Source: Ostrinia nubilalis
Lineage: Eukaryota; Arthropoda; Insecta; Lepidoptera; Crambidae
Length of the DNA: 64,000 nt
Reading direction: 5' to 3'
Assembly: GCF_963855985.1 (NCBI RefSeq)
Contig: NC_087096.1
Coordinates: 9,424,001-9,488,000, forward strand
Shown: positions 1 to 15,003 of the stretch, piece after piece
Layout: every line of letters starts with the position of its first letter
Numbering within the stretch: the first letter of the stretch is position 1
Program-made: the position numbers and the translations under genes
Notes under the pieces: generated by a model
Seen by the model: only the letters and a program-made list of their open reading frames with translations
Databases searched by the model: none
What the model was told of the DNA's origin: nothing

Positions 1-3000
1 CTCGTGTGTTGGATTGTGTCAAAATCATTGGTGTGTAAAAATACAATATAGTCTAGTCTAGTAGGTAGGTACGCGTATAACGCACAATAATACAAATGTT
101 TAAGGTACCAGGAGTAGGTAAGAGACAACAAATATAACAGCTCAATCGTGTGGTAAAATATAGTCCAAGTTTACTTAGCTCTTACTAAAAAGGGTGCTTC
201 ACTATTAACAGCTAGGTTACCACTTTAGATTTGAACATTTTTAAAACATTCGACCAAGTCCATCGATTCGGGGAGCGTGTAATTGCGCTGTCAAGGCAAA
301 GAGATCTAATCCACCACCGTCACGTTCCCGTTAAGTGACAACGAAGTAAAAACTGGAAAATTTACGACAGTCACGTACGCTGTTATCGTAATTTTTAATT
401 AAAACGTATTTTGATTTTTTGTGGTCCGTCTCTATATTTTTAGGCGGCGCGAGCGGCACGTTCTCTGAACGTATTAATTCAACGGCAAGTTTTATACTGA
501 AATTGAACATGATTTCTCACATGTGTTATGCAAAACCTGTGCTACACTCATACTTAATTTTTTAGAATATATTACATAATATCATGACGAATAATTACAT
601 TTAAGACGAGAGCATAATAGCCTCTATCTTTGTTACAGTCACTTTTTACAATAGGTAATACAGATGCGGCGAAAAATCTCTGTTGTAGCTTATTTAATGT
701 TCCAAAATTCCCACCGTTTTCAGGCAACAATAATAACACTTAAACGTGATTTACCGACACGGTACGTCATAATGAATTTCTTGTTACGCAAAACGGTGGG
801 TATCTAATTTACACTGGTGCTAATTAATTCACAAAATTAATACATAAAATACGATATCGCTAATTTGTATGAGGCGCAGACAGGCGTATGGCTGTTACAT
901 AATTAATAAACATCAGTCATATGGTTTCTACAACATCTTTGATAACTTTCACTGATAAACGAGACCAATGATGTAATTATAAATATTCAAAGATTATTTG
1001 AAAAAACATCAAAGTGCCGATTGGAAAGAGGAAAAAGGCTATCTGGTAACTTAACATATAAATTTCATTTTTTACATCACAAAATAGGCTTAATAAGGTT
1101 GTAGGAATAGATTTAACTAACTAATGTAGCAGTGCTGGACGTCCGCCAAAAACTGAATTTATTGAATAAAGATTGGCATAATCAAAGTGTTGTTAACTTT
1201 AAATGGAATCCATGATTATTGTAGTGATTACATTAGAATTACTGTGACATTTAACTAGCAAAATAATATTATTTTCTTAATTCAATGTTGTATTAATTTA
1301 ACTAAATATTCATCTCTTATACAAATGAATAAAGAAAATAGAGAGCAACTTCGATACTTGGGTAATCTTGTAATGAAAGTTTATGCCCTTGCAATATGAA
1401 AAGAATGCCGTAAAGGTCAGCAGTCTTAAAACTCAACAAAAGGAAAGTAGGATATCTCACTTTCCTTCGAATTTAAGGTCCGCGCAAGGAATGCGAGAAG
1501 CGCCCATATTTTATTCGATTAACACGTTAGAGAAATCGAGTTGGAATGCTGCTATCGATTCTCCGCTCGGTTGACCGTTTGACCTTGACATTCATGTTGC
1601 AGGTGCGTAAAGTTCCTGTTTGGAGAATTAATATTATGATCCGTTAAAACGTACCAAATTATGTCCGACTTTAAACTTTTCCAGAAGGTTCTTACGCAAT
1701 GTTTAAGTTCGACCTATGCCAATAAAATCGTGTTTGTACAAAGTCAAAACAACAATATTTTTACTTTTTGTCTTTACTGACATAAACACTTTACAAATCA
1801 TGATATCACACAAGGAAGATGCCTCTGTCGGTCTTAAAGATACCTGATATGGAATAAATACGAATTCCTTCGTTTTATTTTTTCTATAACTTTATGTTAA
1901 TTTAATACGGATTCTCCATTCGGATAGCGTGAATCTAATGGGGGCGTTGACTTTACCATGAATCGTAATGAATTTACAAACCAAAGTTATAAATATGCCC
2001 ATTAAGGCTGTTAAAAAACCGTTACATTGTATGGCTCTACATTTTATCAGATTTTAAATATTGTTAAAATTCTGGACGCAACGAAGTTATTTATTTTGTA
2101 GATGAGAAGTTTTAAGTGTGTGTAGGCGGATGTTATTGTTTTGATTAATTAGTTGTACTTTTATTATACTAGAATAAATAATTTAAGCTGACTACAGAAT
2201 GAAAGGCAATTAATGATATCGTATATTTTCTGACAATCATTCCGTTTTATTTTCGTAGTTTAGCTTCTCAAATCTCGTAACTTCGTGTGATTTTGATAAA
2301 AAAAAGGTCAAAAGTAGGCTCGAAATAAAGTATTTTGGCATTACATTGTATTATTTTAAATCAGTTAGGCTAAGTTATAAGTATTAAAATGAAATTGCGC
2401 GCAAATTAAACTGCAATCTATTTAAAAATCTCGCAATTTGTTGAGTTAAGAGTAAGTGAATGTTAAAAATCACTGAGCTTGAGAAAATTATGTTTCACTC
2501 TAATTCTTTCACGTACGTAATAACTTGCATACTAATTGGCTAGCTCAACCCTAAAGCAACAATTAAATTCGATTGCAAATATATTTTTGGCTATTTTCAA
2601 ACAAAACTGAAACCCAAATAAGTACTGAAGCGGGAAGTTTTGAAATTGTTAACTAATTAATGTAAGTAAGTACATTTACGTTAGGTAGCATTCCGACATG
2701 TTTTAAACTGTTTATAACATTGCAAATTAATTAAAAAACATTCCGTAAAAATAGGGGAATAATGTATGTACGTATTTTATGGTCCAAAAGCTTTATGGTG
2801 TATATCACTAATTAACAACTTAAATAAAAACTCTAATTGAAATCGTTATTTACTTCACGCATTCTGATATTCTGTAATGTAATTTCAATTTAGTGATTGA
2901 AACTAATAAAATAACCTCCCAACCGTAGCAAAATAATTTTCACAAAAAAGATCAATCATAATTCAATTAATATTTTTGTACTATTGGTAATTTTTAAACG

Positions 3001-3113
3001 TGTTTTATTAACAATTAACGACTGTATCCATCACTCATCCGAGATAATTTATGTATAAACATCTCATACACTAATTAAAGCCAATATCCTATTAGCTAGC
3101 AAATATATCTTAC
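1..3113 (-). other. Putative first intron, no exon seen
   Basis: This AT-rich stretch begins directly at the splice donor of the start exon at 3114-3158 and runs to the left edge. I found no convincing coding exon, RNA gene or terminal-repeat element in it. The short open frames here, such as the 63-codon one near 1383, are of chance length and resemble nothing I know. It is best read as part of a first intron longer than 3.1 kb. Confidence 0.45.
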
Positions 3114-3158
3114 CTTGTATATGCCATCGACGAGTTTCGTAAGCTCCTCCGTCTCCAT
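3114..3158 (-). CDS. 15-codon start exon of an unidentified gene
   Basis: Read on the minus strand, an ATG in a strong context (CACCATGG) opens fifteen codons, METEELTKLVDGIYK, and the last codon AAG is followed directly by a consensus splice donor, GTAAGA. An in-frame TGA lies five codons upstream of the ATG, so this is the first methionine of its frame. The exon ends in phase 0. The peptide is acidic at its start and has no signal peptide or domain that I recognise, so I assign no function. The next exon must lie at lower coordinates and probably outside the window, because no acceptor with a convincing open frame was seen in 1-3113. The combination of start context, upstream stop and donor is seen directly; that it is a real host gene is inference. 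Confidence 0.6.
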
Positions 3159-3400
3159 GGTGACAGATTTTCAGAAAACCAATTGTGAGCAGCGTTTTAC
3201 ACGTGAAACTTCATTGGGATAAAAACGAATTATCACACGAACTCTGTTCAACTATCACTTGAACACTATTCACATTTCAATACACAATACTGTTTCTTCA
3301 AAGCACTTCAGCAAACAAATTCACTTTCGAAGACATCTGAAACAAAAGAGAAACAATTTCAAAAACGCGCCAAATTATAAAAAAAGTTTTGACAGCTGGC
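3159..3400 (-). promoter_or_regulatory. 5' UTR and possible core promoter or UTR splice acceptor
   Basis: Sequence upstream of the 15-codon exon on the minus strand. A TTTATAAT box lies at about 3376-3383. Around 3337-3355 a pyrimidine-rich run ends in TTTCAG. That run can be read as a splice acceptor, making 3114-3336 one exon with a 5' UTR, or as an initiator (TCAGA) about 40 bases from the TATA-like box. If transcribed, the leader would contain a short upstream reading frame starting at 3336 that stops after 12 codons. The sequence does not decide between the two readings. Confidence 0.3.
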
Positions 3401-6400
3401 TGGATGTTAAAAGTAGAATAAAAAAGTTCGGACCTGTTTTATTTTTCTTTATGAAATTATTAGTGGCCAGTGTCGAAGCGTGCGGCCGGAACGGAGCGTG
3501 GCAGTAGAGTCACCTAACCTCCACACCGCTCAAGTATCTCACGACTGTCGATGTTTAGAAATACGTAGTAAACGAGATAATAAGATTACTATGGAGCCGC
3601 TGATGTTCAACCTCTCTATGTTTACGGTTACGATATACATTTATCTTCGTAGATATGTGAGCAAGGTGGAATTCGTGTGGTCATTTTGAAATACCTTTGG
3701 GTCAATGACACTTGTAGATGCTTAAATTATGATTATTATGATAGTTTCTGATTTCACGACTACACAACAAACTTTATGCATACTTGAACCTCTTTTGTTT
3801 TTACATTATTAATGTTTTGAAGTTTATAGTGCGTTTTTACGAGCTTAAATAAAATGCTTAAGAGCTTTTTTTGCAAAGGCCATAGCACAATAAAGGTTAT
3901 TGGAAATAGTTCCTTGTCTTATCTCTGTGTCAATTTTGTTATGATATAATTAGCGAAATATACATTTCGAAACAATAAATATGCGTAGTCGCAATCAGGT
4001 CACTATCTTAGTTCGTGACGGAAAGTATTGACTGCTTGCGAAACAAATTCGTTTTCAATGCCACAATTGCAGTCTGCATGAACATTATGCTACCTACACA
4101 TAATTTGCGTGACAGGTGTTACATACACCCAACGATAGAATACAATAGAGATCGAAATAAGAACATGCACTTTCGTTTTCATCACCCGACATGGGCGCTA
4201 TAATCATCATTAGCGACTTTGACAATGCCCTCAAGCGATGCCTAAAATGAACACGTTAAATAATAGTCACACCCAAAACTTTTACTTTCAAAATTTATAC
4301 GATTTGTATGTAGATACAACATTAACGACGCTGTCAAAATGCCTAACCATAAATGAGAGATGTCGGCTTAAATTTGCATAATTACGCAAGAGCTTTATGC
4401 AGTCTGCTGAAGTAATCGTATGCATAGCCCGCCGCCTAGCTCAAATCTGCTTAATAGATGTTAATTAACCGTCATTTGTACAACATAAAGTATTTATGGA
4501 GTTGGTTGCCGGAACAGTTATACAACTTCAAATATTAATTCATTCAAAACGTTAATTAAAAAGGCCCTCTCCTAAAATGTTGTCTTTAAGTCGAGACATC
4601 GCGACAGTTTAACTTGGGAAATGTTTGCGGCGCGCTCGAAGGAAACACGCCAATTTTACGGAGCCAGCCGCGCTGCAAAAAGGTCTGGAACTATCTCGAA
4701 GTTTTTTCGTGCGTCACATGCCGGGAAAAATATAAAACACAATTTCTGTGTGGATCCGTAACTTCATTTTGAAGTAGAGAGATTTCCGCCATGACCCCCC
4801 GCCCCCCTTGCATATGCACCGTAGACGCGGGCACTTTTCTTTCTTTTCCTGTATTCCCGAGGCGTAAGGAAACAAGTGTGCGACTGCTGCTTATTTCAGT
4901 TGGAAGTTGTTTAGCTCGGATTGAACTTGTTCTATCCGGATTTGGGAGTTAGAGGCCTCGTAAGTAGCGCGGGAGCGAATCAGCTATAACGCACGACGGT
5001 CGCGCAGCTTTTCCCTGATTTCACTTTTGCTAAGTCAGGTTTCAAACTTCATCGCTTTCTACATATTTTATGCGCGCCTTTGTTTAATTTCTGTTGTGGA
5101 CAGGAAAGCTGATTTGCAAGTAATCGTCAAATATCGCGATATAAACTTCAGCAAACATACATGAACACTTTTCGCAGCTATTAGACGTCAATGACAATAA
5201 CAATTCAATAGCAAGAAAGTATCTGACATTGTTTGTAAATAAATTGAAGTTAGAAAAAGCTTTCACTAAACCTAAAATTCATATTATTAAGCTTTAAGAA
5301 GATGACACTTATTTAAAAATAGAACCGATTTTAAATATTTGAACGTGTCATCAAAAATTTGATTTAACTTTTTCTTTTTTAACTTTTTTTTCCCTCAATC
5401 AGCGCTGTTTGATTTTCGAACGTTAAAATAAAACGGTCTCGCGTGCCAAGTTGAGGAGTGGTACGAAATAGTTGAAATATCGAAGTCACTCGGCGGCCGC
5501 GGCCCGACCACCACGTTTTGCTGACGAACCTTGTTATCGCGAATAATATGCAACTCCACATTGCAGCTTGAAGCTGAATATTCATATTCGTATTCTTGTC
5601 TCACTGCAGTGCTGGCTGTATAAATCGAATATGCATTGAGCTCTTAACTCTTATAAAATCATATTCCATTCTAAGACGTTCTATTGCGTTCAGGGAAATT
5701 GGTTTCTGGACGCTTGTAGGTTAGAACTGAAATGAGATTTCTTTTGGGTAAACGCGTTTTAGAATAGAATAGCGATGTTCTATTCACAGTTTGACTACGA
5801 AATTAGCTTTCTATCGATAACGTAAACTAGATGATAGATGGAAATGGAACTTGTTATGGAATTTCGATATTGAATATCACTGAAAGGCTTTGCTCCATTT
5901 CCTTTACTTTTTGTTTTAATAATGTTCTTAATAAAAACTGTCGTTATATTGAGACTAAAAGTGCTGCTTTTAAGTGGAAATTAATATTCCATATCTTCTC
6001 ATTTTAAAACTGTTTCGCTAGATAGCGATACTATGCAAATAGTTAAAACTTTATGCAAAAGACATTGCCTGCATCTACACAGATCACAGACTTATAAGTG
6101 AATTTGAGATTTATTCTGAAACAGCAAAATTCATTCTTAACTCCTTCAGGAATATCGAAGAACTCCGAAGTTTCACGAGACTATCGAAGTCTCTGCGTAT
6201 AACCTTTTTTTATTTAGTTATGAACTTTTAAGTTACCGTAAGCAGATACATTATGATTATAATTTCTTTATACAATCTCGTTATAAAAAGTTACTTATTT
6301 TTTAATAAGTACAGCCAACTTTCATAACCCATTAAACTCTAGGCACTGGGATTACTTAATTCAATTTCCATTTATTATTTTTAAAACTAGACTAATGCCT

Positions 6401-9400
6401 AATGTCATCGACCTTTCCATCACTTGCTGTAAGTAGGTACATTTATTTGCTAAATTGTAATAATTATGGCGTGCTACTAATTCGCCAAGTGTAAAATTGT
6501 CATCATTAGTTGAGCTACCTTCTTATCTGGAACCGTTAAATTGGTTTAGCAACGGAAACAAAGGCGTTACGTTAACGCGTTCTTCATTAGTCTTACGGTT
6601 ATAACACGCAACAGTGTTTGTACTGTACAAAGTAGGATATCTAATTTCATAGATTAATATAAATACTAAATACATTGTAACTTAATTTTTATTAATTTTA
6701 CAAAAAAAAACTGTCATAAAAGCGCGCGAAAATTGCGCGCGTGGCCCTTTTTGACGTTTATTCCCGAATTGTCATCTGTGGATGACTGATCGTATTGGGC
6801 AGAAGCCTTTTGGCCATAGATTACAAAAATATTTCAATAATTCAGATTTTTACCTTAACAGTTAGTACTACAAAATAACATAATGTTCATATTTGAATTA
6901 AGCTCGTTATAACTTCGACTTATATTACACTTTTTATTAAGTTATGCAGATTGTTAACTTTCTAGCTTGTTAAGTAGGCCAATTTAATATAATAATACAT
7001 ACACTGAAAAAAATTTGTTACTTATTACAGAACTTTTAATTACTGTTGACGCAAAAATGTTTCTGGCAAATTGGGTGTCGTCAATTCGTCATCTATAAAA
7101 TTAAATGTAACAAAACATGTATCAATAAATTAATTAACTAAACAAGCATATTTTTCTTACACATTTTGAAATTCAATACATTATTGTGTAAGTTGAAACT
7201 TAACATGTATTGAGCGGACTACAAATAATTTTGAAACACAGAATTATCCACTCAATCAAAGTTGAGTTATTTAAAAACAAAAATAGTTCAGTTATCCATT
7301 TTTTCAGTAATACAATTTTACCTATATCGGCGGGAGTTTTAACGGATGTAACGCTCGAATAGCAAAAACCCGCTCGGAGCGTACTTATTGTAATTACAAT
7401 AATAATTAAATTGCAGCCCGCCTCGCCGGCAAAACGCCGCCGCGCCGAATGGGCCACGGAAAATATATGCCAGAAATGCTCACCCACCTGCCCTTATCAA
7501 CATTCTTCTGGTTCTAGTCGGTTATTAGTTTTGAACTCGTTTACATGAGTTAGTATTATTTAGATCTGATTGCCATTAGTACATGCTTTTATTTTCAGGT
7601 CGGCTAGTAAAACGAACAAAAAAAAATTAATTAACGAATTCTTAGCAATTACATTTCATAACGTATTTAAATACGATTGTGTCTATAATATAAGTATTTT
7701 TTTAGAACCTTTGTTACAATTATTGCAAAAAATACAATAACAAACAACTTACCTACTTGTATTTTATTTTGTAGAGTCCTTGATTTAATCATAATTCCCT
7801 GTTCGGTATCCGTAAACTCAGAACCCAATTAATTAATTTATATTGAAGTTTCAACTCCCACTTGTAGTCTATTGAAATAACACGCCAAAGTAAGTAATAA
7901 TACTTAATTAGCTTCATTGATTAGTAAAATCTTGTACCTAGTTTATTCAAGTGTATTCTTGAAATATAATTCTAATTCGTTCCAAAATCTAAGCCTTGAA
8001 ATTAGTACCGTTTATAATTTTCTTAAGAGAAACATCGTTATTTCGGATGACTAAACCAATAAGCTCTAGAAATTAATCGAATCAAAATTCGGGTACTTGT
8101 AATTGTAATTTCATACTTCGAAGACTTTTGTCTTTTTGTGCTGGGCCAATAGTAGGTTATTTAATATTTTCACAGTTCAATTCAAATTTCTTTATTTTTT
8201 TTACATTTCATTTGTGTTATAAATTCAAAAACCTAACCCTCCTGCAGTTGGGTAAAAATCGTACCATTTACCAAATAGTTTTTTTTTTAATTCACGCCAA
8301 GGCACGGTTATTAGTCAAACTTAAAACCAATTTGCTAACTTCGAAACTTTTTAAAACCTGTAACATACGTCCGAGAGGGCGGATCAGTCATCTGTCACCC
8401 ACACATGTGGACGGTAGTAATGAGATTCCCAATCACTCCTGGGAAATTTGCTATGATGTACCGTCACTGTGACGAGCCTCGTTTTCAATCATTCACAGCG
8501 TCCTGGGTGAGCAGCTAATGCAGTAAGCACCTAATGATTAATTCCCTGCATTATAGTTTATCATGTGGAGAGGATTAACGAGCAATGCAGACTATTTTGG
8601 AAATTACCACTATAAATCATATTAAATGTTCGGGCATAAAGCGTGTGGCTAAATTATTTTTATGGTGATCTGTATTATTATTTGCAATTAATTTAATTGC
8701 TTTACCTGTTTTCGTTAGTCATTAGGTACAATGCTATTTACAACACAAGTTTTGAAATCTATTTATTTCAACAACTCTTTATTTAGTACAAGCGTTCAAA
8801 TTAAAAATAGAGGTAACATCCATCAGACTCAATTTTAATTATTTTTTATTAATTATTGCATTCTTGTCCGTTATATTCTTGTTACATGATGCAACGCGTA
8901 TTTAAAAAAAGAATTGTTCTACAAAATCATTAATCATCATCGTCACACAATTGTAAATTTCATTTAACCATCAACGTGCGTAGGAAAAAAAATCACCCGT
9001 TGATTGTTGCAGTTTGGCTGAATTACCGGGCGCGTGCTTGTGACACCGCGAGATTGGACAGGTTACGGCTCGGGGGAAAGTGCGCTGGAAACTGTACGTA
9101 AACCAACAATGCCCGGCTTATGAATGGGTAAAGTACAAAATGGTGCACGCTACGGTACAAGCGTTTTTCCCTCGTTTAGACAACTGGCATTTTTGTTTCG
9201 TTGCAACGTTTGCTTTTAGATGCTGTCGTTTAGTTGGTTTAAGATCATCCAGATCTCCTTAGTAATTTTTGGAGAACACACTACCAGAGGAGAAAAAATT
9301 TCAAGCTAAATTATATTGTTAGTACCTACACTATTTTAATAAGATTCACCATATAATAAGATCAAATAGTTTTTGAGCTATAAGATCTCCTTTTGATCCG

Positions 9401-12400
9401 ATTTTATCCCAATAGAATTTGCATCAAATAACGTGAACCACTGTTCAACTGTCACCATTCTATCCTTCCCAGCCCCGCAGGAGTCGCACCATAAAACCTA
9501 TTTTCCCCACAATTTCCCTTACCTTTGCCGTATTTGTGTGTACTCAGCAAAGGAGGGACCATTGTGTGCCTGCTCCTGTAACGGTAATCTACGGGAATTC
9601 TTCGGAGCTATTATTGCCATGACAACAAAGCATAACATTGTGCGGGGCCCTACCGTACCGTACGTTTCAATACAATTTCACTTTTTAAAGAGACAAATAG
9701 TACAAAGCCTTTACTCCCTTTCAAAACAATTTAAATAGCCAGGCAATATATCTTTTATCAACAAATAAATAAACATCTTAGCAACGAAGTAACACAACGC
9801 GTAACGTTATGAAATTTACTCATGTTAAGTCAATTACACAGATTACTGCACATGTAGCAAGCGCTTGTAGCTGTTCTTGATTATTATCAATATCGTTGTG
9901 TTATGCACTAGTTGTCAAATTAAGTATCTCGTGTACACTACAACATAACATCCATCTTCGAATTCCTATCTCAAGACAAGCACGACGTAACACCCACATT
10001 AAACGGGCAAAGTGGACAACTTTCACGTTCGCTGTCAAACTGCCTTTTGCACATTAAACGAGAGGCGTCTTGAGGCGGCTTAATCTAAAATGGAAATTAG
10101 TAAAGCCAATTGTTGCATATTTATGCCCGTTTCTTCCGCACGTCTAGTGAGACATCGAACAGCACGACAGTTTAAAAGTCTGTCGCACGTTTTAGAGGCA
10201 GTTAATACTGTTTGGCGGCTTCACGCCCCTGCGACACGATACGATTGCTCAATTGGCGAAAAATTGCGACGGGACTAAGCTTGCGGAAAATTGCCGATAT
10301 CGTTAATATTCACCCGAAACCGGCGGTTCACGTGGCGACTACAAATAACGAGTAGACAGCCCCCATAGATTTATGCTCTGTCGTTTTAAGTGATGTATAG
10401 GCCTCAACCCACCAGTGCCGTCGAAATGTTGAAGAATATCTCAAGTATCGTTATCGTTGCTATGTACTGAACTGAAATTGGGTTTCGTTCCGGGAATTCC
10501 TTATCAGAATCGATTGTATAATATAAACAAAAATATCTCGTTCCAATAATGCCATTACATAAAATAATCGTAAACGAAATCGCTTTTTCAGCAAAGAAGA
10601 CATGAAAGAGAAATATAGCAACCGTACGCAAGCAGGGTCCATAAAATATACGATATCTTGACAAGGCCCGAAGAGCTCAGGTAAGTCTAAGTAACTTTTT
10701 CCGGGGTGTTAAGCCGTTCGCCTAAGGAAATTGGTGACAAAAATATTCCGGTCATGTAGGAGCCCCTTGTTAACGCGACCGAAAAACACAGGAAAATTCC
10801 CCTTCTGACGCGGCTTGTTCTTAGCTGGCGGTCTTCGCTAAGTTTTTATGAGTCGCGTGAAAATTGGCAAACACCAAAATTTTATGTCAGCAGATGCGCC
10901 TAGGTGCGTGTGGAAGCTCTTTAACCCCATAAAACAGCGAAATGTTTACGACTCCAGACATTCTGTTCATAGAATGGGTCATGTTATATCGCTTTCGAAT
11001 TTTATCGTTTGCTAAAATACCTTTGCTTTCCTGATAAAATCCTTATTTGCCGTAGTCATTTTGCGAGTTTTATAATCCAATTCCGGATAAACCTTGCATA
11101 TAAATCGAATGAAATGCAATGACCGTTGGCGGTTCGGAGTGAAAAATCCATGTAAGTAAATTGGTTTCCTGAAATATTTTTATGGGCGCACTGGTGCAGT
11201 TCGTTCGAGTGAATACGTAAAGAAATGCTTATGTATGTATCTAAATCAGTAATATGAACTCAAAGAAAACAAATAAAGCGACACACTTTATACGAGCGTG
11301 TTTGTATTATGGATCTCGGAGCTTATAACGAATGTTTATAGCTGATATCACACACGCGTCAGCGAATTCGCAAAAAACATCACAAATACAAAGTCCCTAT
11401 ACAAACACTTTCGATGTTTGAACCGCGTAAATACGAAGCACTTTTGTTGGGGCTTTCAAAGTAAATGTCACGCTTCAAAATATCAGGATACGATAAAGTT
11501 TTATTATTATTTTGGGTGGGCGTCTATTTAATTTAGGTGGTTATAAAATAATTAAGGTCTATTCTCAAAGTTTTTCGAGTTTGTAGCTGTTTTTTGAACG
11601 TTAATTATTGTTTTAAGGGAACAATGTTGTTTCAAGGCTTTAAAAAGAGTGGTATTTATTACATTGGCCGGTATTAAGTTTACAAAGGGCCATGAATCAC
11701 GGAAAATCAGAGTATCAGGCTGGTTAATTGTGCGGGAAACTTGCTTAGGAGCAAAGGGAAGTTCGTGTTACAGTCTAGTATCATTGTGAAGAGCGTTTTT
11801 CCTCATTAGCGGGTTGCCGGCTGGAGCTAACGAACGATACACGGCCGTCAAGGAATTCAACGTTAATATTGTGGTAGTACGTGAGGGAATTTTTGCTGTA
11901 TCATCTATACAAGTTAGTTATGACGTAAAACTGTACTTACCAAAGTTCGGAGAAGTTTCGTTTCGTTTGCTAGCAACGATGTTTTTTGTGTCAAACGGGT
12001 TGAGAATTTCGTAGACGTTATCAGGAGATTAACTGGATATAATGTAATAGAGCGTAGAATATTGGATATTGCGAATAATATTTTGCTCGGCGGATTTCTT
12101 GAAATATCAGTATTCTGAATACAAATGGTTATTCAACGCACATCGTCGGCATTCCTAGGCTGGACCTATAGCATTTCGGCGGCCTCGACCTTTCAACCGG
12201 TTTGCGAACGAAAGCCGATCCGTTTATATCGCGAAAGCTGCGTTTCAAACACTGACCTTAATACCGCGTAATGTTATCTATTTATTTTTTATAGCCGCGC
12301 CTGATGGCGATCGTTAATTTGTAATATAGGTGATTCGTATTGAATGAGCTGATGGAAGATGATGTAGCTAATATCGTCTCAGGCGATTATGATTTGATAG

Positions 12401-15000
12401 CCTTTACATTCAGTTTAACAACACGGTATAAATTGCTTTCTTCATTTATGACTGCTTCATTTACAATTACATTAATGTTCTATGTTTATTCTTTTCAGTT
12501 CCAAGGTTTTTACTAAGCGCAACAGAACAGGTTTATATCCTTATAACTTTTACTGAATAAGTATTTATTCAGTTATTACACAATTAATTCTAGCTCTCAT
12601 CCATTAAAATTAAACGCATAAACCATTTCAATGTCAATCTAATTATGTCTAATTATGTGTATACCAGCTGTGTGAGCTGTGTCGTAACGATATTGCGAGA
12701 GATTTATCAAAATCAAATGACGGAAATGTAAATTAACATATCACCATAGAGGCGACCTCGACACAATTACAGGCACAAAAAACAAAAGCAGGACGCAATA
12801 AATTCCTTCGCTTTAATCAATCATAAAAACATGGGATTGGATACGGCAGCCGATAAGCACCGATCGAGTCCGTAACGAGCTCATAACTTACTGTCAATTG
12901 AGCAGTACAAAGCCTACAAAAAGCCGGTGTTTACCGCAAGTTAAATACGACGTTTATATCCATTAAGGGCACTTCCGACACGCACCATAATCATATTCGG
13001 AGCAGGCACAGCATAAATCATGAGAGGATAACCGCGGGCAAAAAACAACGTGTCTGGACTCGCCTTAACCGTTGTTTAGGAGAGCTTATTGGTCTGCGAT
13101 ATTGCGCATCATTTGTGGTTGCGCCCTTATTGCAATTTTTTTTTAACACTGCCAGGTATTTGCGGGGCTAAATTAAAATCGCAAATAACGAGTCTTTACA
13201 AAAAATGCATTGGATACGAATTATTTATTAGTAGATGGGAACTTTACTCACTAAGGTAAACTAGATTGCAAATTAAAATATAAATAAATAGTAAATGCTG
13301 GTTATTTATTTTTGCATTATAAAAACACAAACGTTTGACTCATGTCACATAAAAAAAACAAAGTTCCTTCAATAATATTTATTATCAAATTTTTTCTTTC
13401 ATAGCTTTACAAAGTAATAATATTCAGCAAGATAAAATCCGGTCAGATCCATCAAGGTATATTAATACATAGATACATCACCTCAACTCCGTCAATAAAA
13501 GTAATTGATGAGGATAACGAAAACTCAAAATTGAATTTTTGATCAATACCACAATTTCCTGATTCTGTGAATACGTTTGATTACCATTATTGTTCCACGG
13601 AACAACCTTCGAATCGCAAATGGTCGTTATTTGGAATCTGCTTTTATTACTTGTAACAACTTTGTAAGGTAAGTATGCGTGTACACTTGTGGAAAAACAT
13701 AGCAAGTCGTAAGTACTGGTCGGCCATCATTTAATTTTGTTTTTTTCTCTGAAAACAAAAGACGATTGTTTGGAATGTGGAATTATTTCGAATTTTCATA
13801 GGAAAAATAAACATTTTTTTTTCTGTCTCTTATAAATTTGAATAGGTAAGCCCCTACTTGCAGAAAATAACTCGTTATTTATACTGAAGTTGTTTTAGCT
13901 AATTATCCATTACACAACGGCTTAAAGCTGAGAATGCACACAGCGCATTCACGTAAGAACGTTGTTAGGTGCGAAATCCGACTCCTTCAACAAATTAAAA
14001 GTTTCAACAGAATCGGTATCCGCAGGAAGGTGTGCCTCCAACAAGGTAACTGTTTTAAACTGAAACACGGGTTTACTTTTAACTTGTTGCTCGGAATGTT
14101 GCCAGTGATTAGAAAACATTGTACAACTTACGCTAATACATACGGTGAATTAATAATTGCTTAAGTGCGTGTGAATTTATTAAAGGACGCGTTTACCTTA
14201 ATGAACGTAAGGTAAGAGCATGTATAAATAGTTTGTAAGTATGTTAGTATTTCTACTGTCACTGTCACACACACAAAAAAAAGAAATGAAATTGATAGCT
14301 GGCCAGTGATAACCGAGTTTATTGGATTTAAAAATTTAGCGTAAAGTTAACGAGCGACTACACTTTGAAAAACTTGTTAGGAGAAGCTTTTACAAAACCT
14401 ATTCACGATCATAAATAAATTGTTAATTTAAAATTCTGGCACATCGCTGTAAAAGCCATGCCTGGATAATATTTTCTGGCAAGCCACCGCTTCCAGCGCG
14501 GAGCGGGTGTGATGTGAACTTAAAGCTAAGATTATGTCCCGGCCGCGTGCGAGATTGCACGCCTGTCAGGCCGCTCATACAACGAATAGAACCGTCTCTC
14601 CCTGGGCACACATATAGCTACATAGTAGTACCTAAATGTGCACAATGCAAAAAAAATAGAGGGAATTTGGCATTGTATTATTGTGAATAATTGACTTTAT
14701 GGGTCATAAACATAATAAAAAAAATGTCTTGATTTGTAGTTTACTTATTTTGCTTAAACCTTTTAGTTCAGCATAATATTTACTTTAACATTACGTGATG
14801 CGATGATAACGGATAGAGTATTTGCCGTCAGCGGATGCGAAATACGAACCCATTAAATAAAATAAATAATGGAATAGTAAAAATTAAAAACAATGGAATG
14901 TTTTCAAGTATTTTGAAACATGAATGATGGAAAAATCCAATTTATAACTAAAATTGGTACCTAAGTATACAACTGGGGAGTGGTCTTTCAGGCCGCGGTA
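3401..15000. other. Long non-coding stretch
   Basis: About 11.6 kb without a supported gene. All open frames are short (at most 114 codons, at 8128) and of biased, unfamiliar composition. Small GC-richer islands stand out in the AT-rich background, for example near 4620-4680, 5440-5530, 9000-9100, 10030-10340 and 14470-14600. They could be regulatory, but nothing here proves it. A GCGCGC palindrome with a short AT loop lies near 6722-6740. Confidence 0.5.
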
Positions 15001-15003
15001 ATG

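Noticed and set aside
8128..8472. 114-codon plus-strand frame
   Set aside because: Its composition follows the AT-rich DNA, the start is arbitrary and there is no motif; likely chance.
10640..10685. Possible exon ending GAGCTCAG before GTAAGT
   Set aside because: The donor is good, but the open frame is only about 21 codons and the upstream acceptor lacks a polypyrimidine tract.
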